Shown: positions 11,761 to 23,739 of the stretch, piece after piece | Numbering within the stretch: the stretch's first letter is position 1 | How the letters are laid out: each line of letters opens with the position of its first letter | Notes under the pieces: generated by a model | Told to the model about the DNA's origin: nothing | The model's database searches: none | The model's input: the letters and a program-made list of their open reading frames with translations, nothing else | Assembly: GCA_030407085.1 (NCBI GenBank) | Contig: CM059587.1 | Span: 103,163,001 to 103,227,000 of the forward strand | Length of the DNA: 64,000 nt | DNA from: Trichopria drosophilae | Taxonomy: Eukaryota > Arthropoda > Insecta > Hymenoptera > Diapriidae | Direction of reading: 5' to 3' | Program-made: the position numbers and the translations under genes

Positions 11761-12900
11761 TAATTTTTTTTAAATTATTTATAATAAATAATCATAATAT
11801 TTATGTTCACAATAGGATGTATTTCATTCTGCTGATTACAAACATATTTTTACCTCAATTTTAAATAAAACGGAGATATGAATTTTCTTCCGAGTGACGG
11901 CAAAAAGATAATTGTAAATATAGCGAAATTATAAAGATATTAAGATTGGTGAAAACAAAATTGAGCATGTTACTTACCCATCATTGTCGCTATCTATCAT
12001 GTTTATAATTTGAATTTTTAAACTACTGATGTGGGTCCATGCGATTTCCATTTCTGGAGTTACAACTGGCGCGCTTGCAGCCCAGTTTAATGTAGCTCTA
12101 AAGATTCGTCCGCTAGTTCGTATAGCCCGTTTTGATACAACTGGTAACTTATCCGCAATCAGTCTTAAAAGAATTGACGTTACCCGAGGAATAACTGCAG
12201 GATACTTTTGCCTAGAAGAAAATGTAAACAATTATATTTTAACATTTTAAATCAAGTACAAAATGAATGTTAAAAAGTAACCAGTAAAATAGACTTACCC
12301 AGCAACTTCGATGAAAGCAGCGATAGTCTTTCGAACTTCTGAACTTCTGTCAACCGTGAATTGTAAAATTTTATCTAAATAGGCATTTAAGAGATGTGGC
12401 TCTTTATTCACCACTATTTCTTGTGCTTTGCACAAATTTTGTACTTTAATAGCATCATTACTATTAATCTGGGCCTCATTTAACCAATCTACAATCTGAA
12501 ATTTAAAAAAGTTTGTTAATAAATGTACATTACTACCAGTTATTAAAAATCACATTATTATTAACTTGATCCATTTGTTTATTCACAAGCTGGTTTTAAC
12601 AAACCCAGCATTACATTAAACAAACAAAATTTTCGATTGTTTATCACTCAATACGTATGTTGACAACAATTGTCGGAACAGCCGACACCATAGTTTCTAC
12701 TGTCAATTAGGATTTGTAAGTGGGTTCTTTATTTTTAATAAATTTGCTAATATTTATTCAATAACAATTGTAATGTTTCTTGTAAAGATAAATTGCATAA
12801 AGTATGAAATGCATCTGCTTTATAAAAATATAAATGTGGTACTGACCAAATCGGCGCTACTTTTTTCGGGCTCGGCATGTTTGTGTATTCGAGGATCCAT

Positions 12901-13306
12901 TTCGTCCCTGATTGTCAGCAAAGGAGGCTCGCAAATGCTTGGAGGTCAAAATCGATTGTGGCGTCCTCTCCAATTTCTTCTGTTCTGCCTGCCGGAACGG
13001 TCGTCACCAAACTGACCAAATTTTTCCGAACCCACTTAGTGTTAACAAATTTTGATGTTCCGGAGCATGCGCAGTACGACACTGAACTGATTGGTCGGTT
13101 GCCGATTCCGAGCCATCTGTGGCCGTAAGAGGGACTTCAAAAAGGTGATAAAATCATAAAAATTTATGGGGCAACAGCTTATTTTTGAAATAACTTTGCA
13201 AAACGCCGTTTTAAAACGACTTATCCTCACCCTTTCGAGTATTAATTCATGAAGAGTTTTGGACAAAATACAGTTAGATGTAAAATTTCATAATTTTCTA
13301 TATATT
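12901..13306 (-). promoter_or_regulatory. Putative symplekin upstream/promoter region (R1)
   Basis: This GC-richer stretch lies directly upstream of the proposed symplekin ATG (12900, minus strand). It contains gcatgcgc (13065-13072), the core of an NRF-1/erect-wing site, an inverted CCAAT box (attggt, 13090-13095) and gccat (PHO/YY1 core, ~13110). These are features of housekeeping promoters. Assignment rests on motifs and position only. Confidence 0.4.
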
Positions 13307-13946
13307 CCCAGCAATCGAGATTGGATAGGATTGGATGAAAATTTCAGTGCATTTTGAATTCATACTTTGACTCCGTAAATATGTATTCAAATGGATTGAA
13401 TTCCGAAGAAAGAAATCCATCTGTATTCAATGTTACGAATAGAATCGGAAGCAGTTTAAGAATACAAATAAATACAGATATATTCAAAGTTTATTTTTTG
13501 AACGAAAACTTTTTTCATTGAAATGAATACGCTTAGATAGTTTCGAATCCGTAATGTTGAATATGGAGGCATTCAATATTTCGTTTTGATGAAGGAAACT
13601 TTTTTTTGGATTGAAATGAATACACTTGGCTACTTTTGAATCCGCAATGTTGAATACGTATGCATTCAATGTTTCGTTTTTAAATAGGAAACTTTTTTGT
13701 ATTGAAATGGATACGCTTGCATAGTTTTGAATCCGCAATGTTGAACACGTATGCATTCAATATTTCGTTTTTAAAAGAAAACTGTTTTTGGATTAATATG
13801 AATTCAGAAAGTAACCTTTTTATTTGCATGAAAGAATAGAATTGTATATACGTATTAAAATGGATTCACCGTTGACCAATGCATGGATTCAGAATTTAAT
13901 AATTGAATCCAATTCTATACAACTCTATCCAAATTCGATTACTGGG
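13307..13946. mobile_element. TIR element with internal ~93-bp tandem repeats (R1)
   Basis: The ends are cccagcaatcgagattggat and, on the minus strand from 13946, cccagtaatcgaatttggat, an imperfect TIR of about 24 bp. Inside, three tandem copies of a ~93-bp unit (gaatccgcaatgttgaatac type) span about 13480-13780. The 90-residue minus frame at 13484-13756 is just this repeat read in one frame. Confidence 0.7.
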
Positions 13947-15407
13947 TTGCTAGTTATAAACAATCACTCTTTACGCATAATGTGACAAAATTTTACAATA
14001 ATTAAGGGCTACTCGTATAGAAATCTTTACATCTTAGTGCTATAAAAGAATTAAGACTGCTTCTATCTTTCTTAACCCATTAACGCCCAAGAGGACACAA
14101 ATTTCACCAAGATTTTCGGAATATTTCTTGACATTAAAAACCAAATCAAAAAATTGTAGACAAAACGTTTTCGACGTAAAATTGATCGATCTATCCGAAT
14201 CTGCTGTTAAAAAATCAATCTAGCCCATTCCAAAAAAATTTTTTCACTGACAAATATTTTTTATTCGGCATTTTCTCATTGGAAACGGTTAGGGAGATCA
14301 CTGATCGGCGAAAATATCGTGTCCTTAGTCCTTTAGCTATAAAATGTGCATGATAACATTTTGAAAATAAAGTAGAAAACTGACAAAATAGCGGCTCAAA
14401 CACGAAAAGAACTGCGAAAAGCTCCTGCATTTTTTATTCGAAAATGATAGGCTTTCGAAAAAATGTCGCTGAACAAGAAGACCTTAGAATTGATCAAAGA
14501 ATACGCTCAAATTTTTTCAGAATTTTTAAAACACTTTTCTTCATTTTCAACATCGCAAAATTTTGAAAAAGTATGAAAAGTCATAGAAAAATTTCGAGTT
14601 TTTTTAACTGAAAATCACATTGCTATTTCAGTATTTTTGTTTATTCGCGAAAAAAAGCGTTTAAAAAAATGTTAAAACAAATATTTTATCAATTTCTTTT
14701 AATTAGGTACATTGATTGTGGTCGCAATAGGTAATTGATGTTTTAATAAAATAACGCAAACTGGGCGTAATCGAGGAATATTAAGTAAAATGAAACACGC
14801 AAACGAATGTTTTTGTAAAAACTTTAATAAGATCGTTTTCTCTGATATACAATGAATTACAGTATTGTAAAATATTTATTGTCTTTAAAAAATTATGATT
14901 TTGGGCAAAAATTCCCGAAACATTAAATAAATCCATTTTCCAAATTTTTTCGAAACGAAAACAGATGTATATTTCTATTAAATTGTTAAAACAAAAAATA
15001 AACGTTTATCGGCCAAGTTATTCATAAAACTTTATATATTATTATATTTTTGTTATTAAGTACATTTACTCATTTAAGGAATAATTAATATTATATTTGT
15101 ATGTCATTATCCTAAGCAGTTGAAATAAAAAGTAAAAAGTTTGATTTCCTTCGATAAGTCTCCTGAAAAATTATGCACGTCACGATTTTAAGGGTTCATA
15201 TACATCCTACTTTGAGATAAATGTCATACCGTAGGTGTGCCCAGTTCGAAAGTAAACAAAATCTGTGAAATTACTCTTACATGAGTTGCTTTCGATGTTC
15301 AAATATAGAAATAGTCATCGAAGCTTTATTAGGTTTGATGATTGGTAGAAGACTTTTTTAAATAGACATAGCGAATACTGCTGTATTTCGGATTTACGAA
15401 CAAATAA
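13947..15407. other. Non-coding unit segment with TTAA-CCC element edge (R1)
   Basis: TTAA followed by cccattaacgcccaagagga at 14072-14095 looks like a piggyBac-type terminus. The stretch 14076-14425 is found inverted at 47250-47632, where it ends in GGG-TTAA. About 14605-15770 is found in direct orientation at 48004-49220. No gene is supported. The equivalent in R2 is 30861-32348. Confidence 0.5.
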
Positions 15408-15930
15408 TTAACCTTTTAAGTTCCAAATGTGTAAAATTTGCACACGGATTTCAGCATCATTTTATTAATACGACAAACATTTTTCAAAAATGGAAACATC
15501 TATATCCGACTAGTTTACAGATCGCTTTTTCGATTGGCGCTACTGAAACTTTCGAGAAATGACGTTGACAACATTTTTTTACAAAAATTTTTTAAAAACA
15601 AACGCGATTTTGCAATCACATTTTTAACTTTGATACCGATTTCAGATCACCTTCTAATCTATCACAAACGTGTTCCCGATTGTTTTACTTCAAAATTTTA
15701 CATGAACATATTATTATTTATTTCGTTTTTCATTTCAAAATGGCATAAAGTTTGAAAATTTTTGAAATTGCTATTATTTCGGATCTGCTAGATTTTCTTT
15801 GTAGTAAAATCGTATAAATAAGTTGTTACGATTTTTGTATTATCTATTTTGATTTACGGTAGCAGTAATATCCCATAAAATCAAATTTCAAGATGGCGAA
15901 TGGTATGTGTCCATTAGAAATATGTGTATT

Positions 15931-16550
15931 ACTTCGACCCAGACAATAGGTCTGGCGAAGTATTGAATTTGGTCAGTTCCCGCAAAAAAAATTACCCTAT
16001 AGTTTTTCATCAAATGTCGACGTTTCAGGCCCTAAGGAACCCAAAGCAACAATAAAAAAATTGGTGTCCGTTAGGTTGTACGTCCGTCCGTCCGTCCGTC
16101 CGTGGGCAAAATTTTGTATACGCGATATCTCGCGACTGGCAGGACGAATTTAAAAAGTACAAACGGATTTGGGTTTCTCTTGGCCAAACTTAGATCTGAT
16201 TATTTTTTGGAGACAATGCATACTAGATTATGGGGAGGTTTAACAATAAAACGCTCAAAAAACACGTTTTTTCCATTTTTTAACAAAAAATACAAATCGT
16301 ACAAAAAAATGTTTCAAACAAAAAATATAGAACATCGAATTCTCTATAAAAAAGGTTGTATTCATTTCTTCGTAAAATCAACGATAATGCCGTAAAAAAT
16401 GGAAACCGAAGTATCCCACATATAAAAAAATTTATTTCCTGCAACCCGACCTGTCAAAAACTCGACTAAACCGCGTTTTTTAAAGCATCAGTGTGAACAA
16501 GACATGCTCATTTATCAGTGCTTCGGCTGACCTGCGGTCGGGGTCGAAGT
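15931..16550. mobile_element. Nested TIR element, ACTTCGACCC family (R1)
   Basis: There is a perfect 10-bp terminal inverted repeat, ACTTCGACCC at 15931 and GGGTCGAAGT ending 16550. The left end itself folds (cccagac...gtctgg). The interior includes a (gtcc)n run at 16081-16103 and the frame at 16102-16395, which has no recognisable domain. A diverged relative is at 50204-51313. Confidence 0.6.
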
Positions 16551-16578
16551 TTTGAAAATGCTCATTTTCAATTTTAAT

Positions 16579-17040
16579 ATAGGGTGAATATGCCAATGAA
16601 TGGACGACTACCAATGAATGGACGATTTTCTACATATTTCTATTTCTTATTAATGTATGATGCACAACATGCAACGAAATACATATTTTTATGTTCTTTG
16701 ATCATTCAAAACAATATTTACAGTGCTATTGATCTTCCAGTGTTTATTATTTTGTAAAATCAAAGCAAAGTTTTAAAGCCATCCAAAACTGGTACTGAAA
16801 ACGTTTCATTTGATTTAACCCGTCTATTCATTGGGGTTTAGCGGATTTTTTTACAAACGGATGAAGGGGAGGTTAATAATTAAATAAAATCAAAGGTTGA
16901 ACTACACGGTCATGAAGAGCAGAGTCTAACGATTCTAATGGTGGTATCATAATTAAATTTTCATAAAAGAATTCAAAAGTTACAATCGATCAAAGTGTGA
17001 AAAATGCTTAACCGTCCATTCATTGGCATATTCACCCTAT
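16579..17040. mobile_element. Nested MITE, ATAGGGTGAATATGCC family (R1)
   Basis: The left end atagggtgaatatgccaatg and its continuation (about 28 bp) reappear exactly as the reverse complement ending at 17040. The left end also repeats its inner part once (ccaatgaatggacga). The element is non-coding and lies in the loop of the larger TTAA-flanked element. Confidence 0.65.
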
Positions 17041-17771
17041 TTAAGGAACAAGATATTGTTACAATATATGTATAGAAACTACTCGAACCTAACGATGCTA
17101 GAACTACCCTCTGCCGCCTTCTTTCCTGGCAGTGTTGAAATGGGAATATTCCCGGAAGCATCAGCCTTTCGTCAGGGAACTGCAATACGAATTTAGCCAA
17201 AATTGTAGGCACCCGGGTCGAAGGCATCTAGTTTCGAGTTTTATTACAACCAAAATAGGTGTGAAACTTTGCTAATTAACAATCTATGTGATATTACTGC
17301 TTTCATAAATCAAAATAGGCCATAAAAAACTCGTAATAACTTATTTGTACGATTTTACTACAAAGAAAACCTTGCAGATTCAAAATAATACCAATTTCAA
17401 AAATTTCAAAAATTTTCAAACTTCAGACGCCATTTTGAAATGAAAAACAAAATGTATGAAAATATGTGAATATACAATTTTGAAGTAAAACAATCGGGAA
17501 CACGTTTCTGATAAGTTATAAGAAGATCTGAAACCGGTATTGTAGTTAAAAATTCATTTACACAAAAAAATGTGACTAAAAAATCGCGTTTTTTTTTTCA
17601 ATATTTTGTAAAAAATGGTGGTAAACGTCATTTCTCGAAAATTGCAGTAGCGACAATTGAAAGAGCGACATCAAGACTTCTCGGATATAGATGTTTCCAT
17701 TTTTAAACAAATTTTATTGTATAATTAAAACGATGCTGAAATCTACGTACAAATTATGCAATAAGGGTTAA

Positions 17772-18996
17772 TGAACCAATTTGAATAAATCTTAAGTAAG
17801 ACAGTAAATACATTATTACATTCCTCTGCAAGCACTGGCTGCAGGGTATTATCCGGGCATCCGGGCATATATTCTACCTGTGCCCAAATTGAGATTGTAA
17901 AATGCGTGTTAATCTATAGAAGGCATCTCTAGTAATTCATTCATGAACATATTAGACCCTTTCCAATATAGGCAATACTGGCTGGAACAGTTGTGAGACC
18001 CAATTTCTAATCCCGAGATAAGTTAATGATATATTATAGGCACATTATGGGCTGTGTCTAGACATTTAAAATCTGCCCATGATTACACTTGAAATGGATG
18101 AGAATGTAAATTTTGTGTTTGATATTTGGGCACTGTAGGTTCCATTTCGAATATGCCCTTAACAAATTTATTTAAAAGAGAACTTCTTGAGAAATCATTA
18201 TAGTTTATTAATGAAATTGCTGCTTCAAAAATTTACGATAGAATAGCTCCTTCATGGAATCTTTTTGTTAGGTAGTTTAAAACGAGTGATTCTTTGGTTA
18301 AAAATGGAACATGTCCCACTGAAATGCAGAATTTCCACTAATATTTGAGCACTGCATCGTATTATTTCAGCATACTTTTTATGATAGAATTTAGCATAAT
18401 ATCTATTGTGTTTCTCTCTAATCCTTTTTCGCGAGTCTGCCTGACACAATCCCTGGCACCACGATAAGTTTGGTTGATAGATGGTGGATTATCGTCTTAT
18501 AAGGTGTAAAAAATTCTTACTTGGCATATTTGCTACAGCTTGGATTTGTTATTGTCTTCGATTTATCCAGGTAGAAAATCGGTCGGGAAAAACCAGATAG
18601 AAACCAACACCTGCGCGGTGACATCGTTTTAGACAGTAACAGCTCTGTTACACTGTATTTTAATAAATTAAAAAACTTTTTAAAAATTATCCAGTTATTA
18701 CTTAAGTATCTAGATAATGCCACTTTCAAAATATTTTTGATAAATAAATGTTTAATTAAACTTGAAAGAAACTGGTTAAGAATTATACGTATAATTATAT
18801 GGAATCCTAGACTTGTACTAAAAAATTTACATTTCGCATGCATATGTTTATAGAAGGAATGTGAACTGGTAATAAGATATCAATTTACCAGTTCAATATT
18901 AAATCTTACTTTAAGATATAAACTGACAAAACGTAATAAAAACTCACACACAATCAATTCCTATTATATTTCCTTCTCACTCATGTATTTTATACT
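17772..18996. other. Non-coding unit segment (R1)
   Basis: This is the same content as 877-2142, but with a ~38-bp deletion near 17816 relative to R0. I see no gene. Confidence 0.6.
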
Positions 18997-19851
18997 TACA
19001 TTCTAAAATTATTGCACTCAAATTTAAGTCCAAAGGAGTGGAAAATGGGGTAGGTCGGGTTGGACTGCATTTGAGTTCTTTGGTGTCAAAATGTAGTTTA
19101 ATGGCGTCAATAAACAAGGAAAAAGATAAAGGCGACTGAATGCCGTATAGACAGTACTAGTTACTGCGCGGCCGGCTTTTTTATTTCAACTCGCTATAAC
19201 ACAGTCAATTTTGAAGGTTTTGAAACGAATAAAAAAAGAAATTGTTCATTAGAGATTTCCATCTAATGGAGACATAATAAATAACATATCTCAATAAACA
19301 ATAAAGTTATTAAATTTTTTCTACGCAACTGCAAAATATACATTCTCGCTCTTCGTTTATAGAGCCAATTTCGAGTATCCGAAAACTGTCAGCGAGAAAG
19401 TTGTTCATAAAAGTATGAACAAATTTTCTGGAAAGTTTTATCTTTATTGGTGTAATAGTAAAAAAGTAATGAATGTTTAAAGTTGGTGGCAGCCGATGAC
19501 ACCAACGCGTCATGTGCTTCGAGGCCCTGAGAAACTTCAGTGTTTATTGAGATATATAATTTGTTCATTCTTCATTAGATGCAAAAAACTGTAATGAATA
19601 ATTTCTTATTTTTTCCTTTCAAAATTCTCAGAATTGAATAAGATATAGCGAGATGAAATAAAACCCGTTGGCCGGCCACGTAGTAACCAGTTTTCGATGC
19701 AGTATAACTACACCGGTAAAGGGATTCAAACCTAGCATGCAATACCCCCAAGGAGCAAATGTGACTCCAAGAGAATAAAATTGAAGCAAGTGAAATTTAA
19801 CGATTACTCTCTCTTGGACTCCGCAATTGAATCCAATAATTTTAGAGTGTA
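18997..19851. mobile_element. Foldback/TIR element, family C (R1)
   Basis: Copy of the element at 2143-2997, with the same terminal and internal inverted repeats. Confidence 0.65.
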
Positions 19852-20142
19852 GATTATGTCAGAGGTTAGGTTAATGTTGTTCATAATGTAATATACTATT
19901 GGTTTCCGCACTAAACTATGGTTCGGCGATGGTTAGGACTCGGCTTGTATCAAAATCTGGGCTAAACAATTGAAATATAATTAAAAATATTTCTTCGGCA
20001 AAGCTAGACCGGTACTAGCTAATATTTGCATAGTACTATATCTGGGCACTAGGCGAATTTTATATCCCACTGTAGGTACGAATACTGGCCAGTTTCACTG
20101 CCCAGCGTCAAGGAAAACTCACCAGTAACTTGTTTTTACCCG

Positions 20143-20410
20143 ATAAATATAAATTTTATGGGCTCATATCACTTGAATAAAAAAAAATTAAAAATGTCTT
20201 CTTTCTTCCTTCTTCATGAATTTACAGACACTATCGCTTTTTAAAATTAAGACTTTATTTAAAATTGAAAAGATACAAAAATAAAATTTTTTTTTAATTA
20301 TAAATAAAATTTCAAACTCTTTAAAAAATATATACAAAAAAATTAAAAATAACTTTAAAAGACTCAACGTTTCGGACCTCTTGGGTCCCTCTCAGGAGTC
20401 AATAATTAAA
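20143..20410. mobile_element. 268-bp insertion with 16-bp target duplication (R1)
   Basis: Copy of 3289-3556. The flanking repeats aacttgtttttacccg are at 20127-20142 and 20411-20426. Confidence 0.55.
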
Positions 20411-20690
20411 AACTTGTTTTTACCCGGGTTCAATTTCTACTTGGGTAGACATCAAAAATCACTTATTATTAATATGTTTAGCTTCAACGTAACATTGAAA
20501 CTTAAACGTTTAACGGTTGAATTGAACAATTTTCACGAACTTTGAGAACGTTTTAATGTTTCTATTATGGGTCACCTTAATCAGAAAAACGCTTCATCTG
20601 AAAACAAAAGGAAATAAAGGAAATCAATTGGAAATACCTATGACGCACATTTGAAAAATCTTTTTAAAAAAATTGTGTTAAATCTTAAGA

Positions 20691-23365
20691 ATGAATTCTT
20701 CTGGCAATTATAATACAGTGAATTCTGCGATAGTTAGAGAGATGTCACAAGGCAATGTGAAATTAACCAGGAATAGAGGTCCCTACGTATGAAATTGACA
20801 ATGTTTCAAAAATATTTAAACAACATATCTAGTAAATATAGTGATGCACGGGTGCCCCTAAATGGAGAACTAATTAATGAATTAAAGGAACATTTAAGTC
20901 GCCTCTGCGAAGTTTACGATAAATTCGAAGATATTCAAATCGTGATCGAAGAAACGACAGTTGACGATAATGAATTTAAAAACGCCACCGAATATCGTGA
21001 AGAATTTGAAAATTGAACAGTTTGAACAACAGTCAAACGGACAAATTAATTCAAATAATGTTAGATTGCCAACTATTGAACCTCCAAAATTCACTGGTGA
21101 AATCGCTGAATGGTTGGGATTCCGGAATACGTTTGAATTGCTCATTCATAATAATATGTCAATAACATCTATCCAGAAGTTTCGTTATCTTCGTGCCTCG
21201 GTTTCAGGTAGCGCGGGACAGATAATTAAACTTTTGGAATTTTCTTCAATAAATTATGAAATATCTTGGAAAGCATTATCTGAGCGTTATAATAGTGAAA
21301 AGTTATTAACACACAATCATGTAAAATCGGTTTTTGAAATGCGAAATATGAAATATCAATATTGATATTGATATATCTATCTACTTTGAACGAAAATGCG
21401 TGCTTGGCTAGATATCAATGTGAAATAGACGTAATTAGTAAAGTTAGCGAATACTCGTTTCGGTTAACATGTTTAGTAGTACGTGATATTACGGGACTGA
21501 TGCCAAGTCATCATTTAAACCATGAGAGATTATCAATTCCACAAGGGATAAAGTTAGCTGACCCGTCCTTTCACCTCCCAGGATGCATTGATCTTCTCAT
21601 AGGCGGCGATTGGTTTTTGAGTCTTCTCTGTATTGGCCTGCCAATTCACTTTAGATCATAGTGGGCTTAAAGCTCAGAAAACAAGGTTAGGTTGGGTTAT
21701 AGGCGGACCTCTTGAAATTCCCGAGGTACATAAGGTGCATTGCAATTTAATTGTTTAGTCTAGAATTGAAAATGCTCTTAAAAAATTCTGGGAATTAGAG
21801 GAGATTCCACAAGGCAGATTTTTCACAAATGAAGAAAAGGAAGTTGAAAATCTTTTTCAAAAGACCCATCGCAGAGATGTTGGTGGTAGATTTATTGTAC
21901 AAATACTATTTAAGGATTGTCCTAGCAAACTCGGTGAATCTAGAAAGGCCGCCGAGCGACGATTATTAAATTTAAAGAGGAAGTTTACTAAAAGCCCCAA
22001 TCTCAAACATGAGTATGTATCGTTTTTGGAGGAATATGAACGGTTGGGTCATATGTCACAAATGGATTGCGAGAATAATTTGTAAGGTGTTGTAAAGGAA
22101 GACAGTACAAAGACTCGAGTTCGTATTGTTTTCGGTGGTTCTGCGGTGACAAGTACTGGGATATCATTAAATCAGTTGCAAATGACAGGTGCAACGTTGC
22201 AACAAGATTTATTCGATATTTTGACCAGATTTCGACAACACAAAATCATTATAGCTGCAGACATCGAAAAAATGTATCGCCAAGTACTAATAGAACAAAA
22301 TCAGCGCATATTCCAACGCATTCTATGGCGACCAACGCCAGATGAACGGATTAAATCATTTGGTTTAAATACAGTGATATGCAGTAAATAGTGACATATG
22401 GCACAGCCAGTGTATCATTCTTAGCAATTCGCACACTATTTTAGTTGGCTGACGAATGCAAAGCAGAATTACCGCATATATCAAAAATCATTCGCGAAGA
22501 TTTTTATGTGGATGATCTATTATTATTAGTATAGTTGTGAATTACACGGTTTTGCAGATGCATCTAAACGTGCGTACGGTGCATGCGTATATTTTAGATG
22601 TATAGAAGCAAATGGTCGCGTTCATGTAGCCTTATTTTGTTCTAAATCTAAGGTCTCACCTCTAAAAGAACAAACGATTCCACGACTGGAATTATGTGCG
22701 GCGCTATTACTCGCTAATTTAATTGATCGTGAAAACGAGTCAATTTGCCATGATATAAGCGAGACTGTTTACTGGTCTGATTCAACCATCGTGTTAGATT
22801 GGGTAAAATTGCAACCTGCGAGCTTGCCGGTATTCGTGGCGAATAGGGTTGTTCAAATTCAAAGGCTTGCATCATCAGAATTATGGCGACACGTCCCAAC
22901 AAAAGAGAATGTCTCAGTCGAGGTGTATCTCCTAAGGATATTGCCGAAATAGATCTTTGGTGGCATGGTCCCCTTTTTCTTTTACAGGAGAAGGGAGACT
23001 GGCCGAAATTACCATCTTACGAGACAAATCAAATATCTACTCCTCCGGTGTCATTTAATTTCCATGCGCGAATATTTGCAGTGTCGTTAGATGTTGTTCA
23101 AAATTTAATTCAAAGATTTTCTAATTTAAACAAAATAATAAGAATTCTAGCGTACATCAAACGTTTGATTAACAGACTTAAACGTGCTTCAGAGAAATAT
23201 ATGGATCCAATCTGTCACGATGAAATAAAATGTGGATTAGCAGACCCCATAAAAAAACGACCAAGATCGCGATTTTTATTCAACAATATCTGCAATTAAT
23301 ACTAATCAATCATTAATCAAGGACAAATTAAAATGGCTAAATCCATTGATTGACAATGTTGGTCT
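20691..23365 (+). mobile_element. Decayed BEL/Pao retrotransposon fragment (R1)
   Basis: Copy of 3837-6511 with the same domain order and the same internal deletions, so it was already dead before the array formed. It differs in lacking the RNase H stop seen in R0. A one-base difference near 22975 opens a longer frame (22883-23299) spanning the end of RNase H and the linker to integrase. The element ends at GTTGGTCT (23358-23365). Confidence 0.9.
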
Positions 23366-23577
23366 GGTACCAGTACACTTAATCGTAGCCTATTTCATCG
23401 TCCCCCACTTCATAGTCTTCCGTTTCATCGTCTGGACACTTCATCGTCTACGACACTTCATCGTCTGGACACTTCATCGTCTGGGACATTTCATCGTCCG
23501 GGACACTTCATCGTCCGGGACATTTCAGCGCGCTCCATACTTTCTTGTGTTATGAGCTTTTCAACGTGCACCAGGTG
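23366..23577. mobile_element. Truncated left arm of foldback transposon FB-A (R1)
   Basis: The same arm as in R0 but with extra copies of the ~18-bp repeat (23430-23530), matching the number in the complete element. It ends at caccaggtg, where unit R2 starts. Confidence 0.85.
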
Positions 23578-23739
23578 TAAAACATTTTTTTAAAATAGGA
23601 GAGTTTAATACAGTTTCGTATAACCTGTCAACAACAAATGCTGAAGGACGGAGAATTTTACTAGTTATAATATTTCTTTTAAGGGCTATAATACACTTTT
23701 TAAAAGCCAAGGAATAGTAACTGATAATATACACTTTTC

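Larger units (their letters stand above)
8688..12900 (-). pseudogene. Symplekin-like 5' gene fragment, copy A (nonsense plus frameshift)
   Basis: Symplekin is the scaffold of the mRNA 3'-end cleavage/polyadenylation complex in the nucleus. Four minus-strand exons are visible: 12847-12900 (18 codons from ATG, proposed), 12299-12495, 11978-12211, and 9332 down to about 8690. They have AG acceptors and GT donors (GTAAG-type for the second and third exons). The exon 3/4 join gives D-N-D-G then I-R-T-Q-A-V-K-F-L-E-G, a symplekin hallmark, followed by S-S-V-N-L-M-T-C-M-G-S-L and L-P-P-T-L-S. This N-terminal region is a HEAT-like repeat domain. In copy A a CGA-to-TGA change (9053-9055) stops translation after about 254 residues. 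Downstream, near 8785-8800, both copies carry a one-base frameshift into an acidic, proline-rich frame ending V-E-L-S-D, after which similarity is lost. The remaining two thirds or more of the gene is absent from the unit. The first exon (donor GTCAGT) is the least certain part. Confidence 0.85.
15412..17767. mobile_element. 2.36-kb TTAA-flanked long inverted repeat element (R1)
   Basis: TTAA lies at both borders (15408-15411 and 17768-17771), and the termini begin CC/CCC. The arms (about 15412-15885 and 17275-17767) are imperfect reverse complements, for example agatttcagcatcgttttaa read from the right against ggatttcagcatcattttat on the left. Mirror-image open frames result (15438-15755 plus, about 17400-17720 minus). 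The TTAA duplication and CCC ends suggest piggyBac-type mobilisation. Two smaller inverted-repeat elements are nested in the loop. There is no transposase. Confidence 0.7.
6674..23577. repeat. Tandem array unit R1 (complete, ~16.9 kb)
   Basis: This unit runs from the junction after caccaggtg (6673/6674) to the same motif at 23569-23577. It is collinear with R2 over its whole length. Contents in order: ATGGCGG inverted repeat, symplekin fragment, TIR elements, TTAA-flanked inverted repeat, BEL/Pao fragment and foldback arm. Private differences from R2, such as a ~25-bp deletion near 15239 and a stop codon in the symplekin fragment, argue against a pure assembly duplicate. Confidence 0.93.

Noticed and set aside
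13484..13756. A 90-residue repeat protein on the minus strand
   Set aside because: Its ~31-residue periodicity is the 93-bp DNA repeat of a TIR element.
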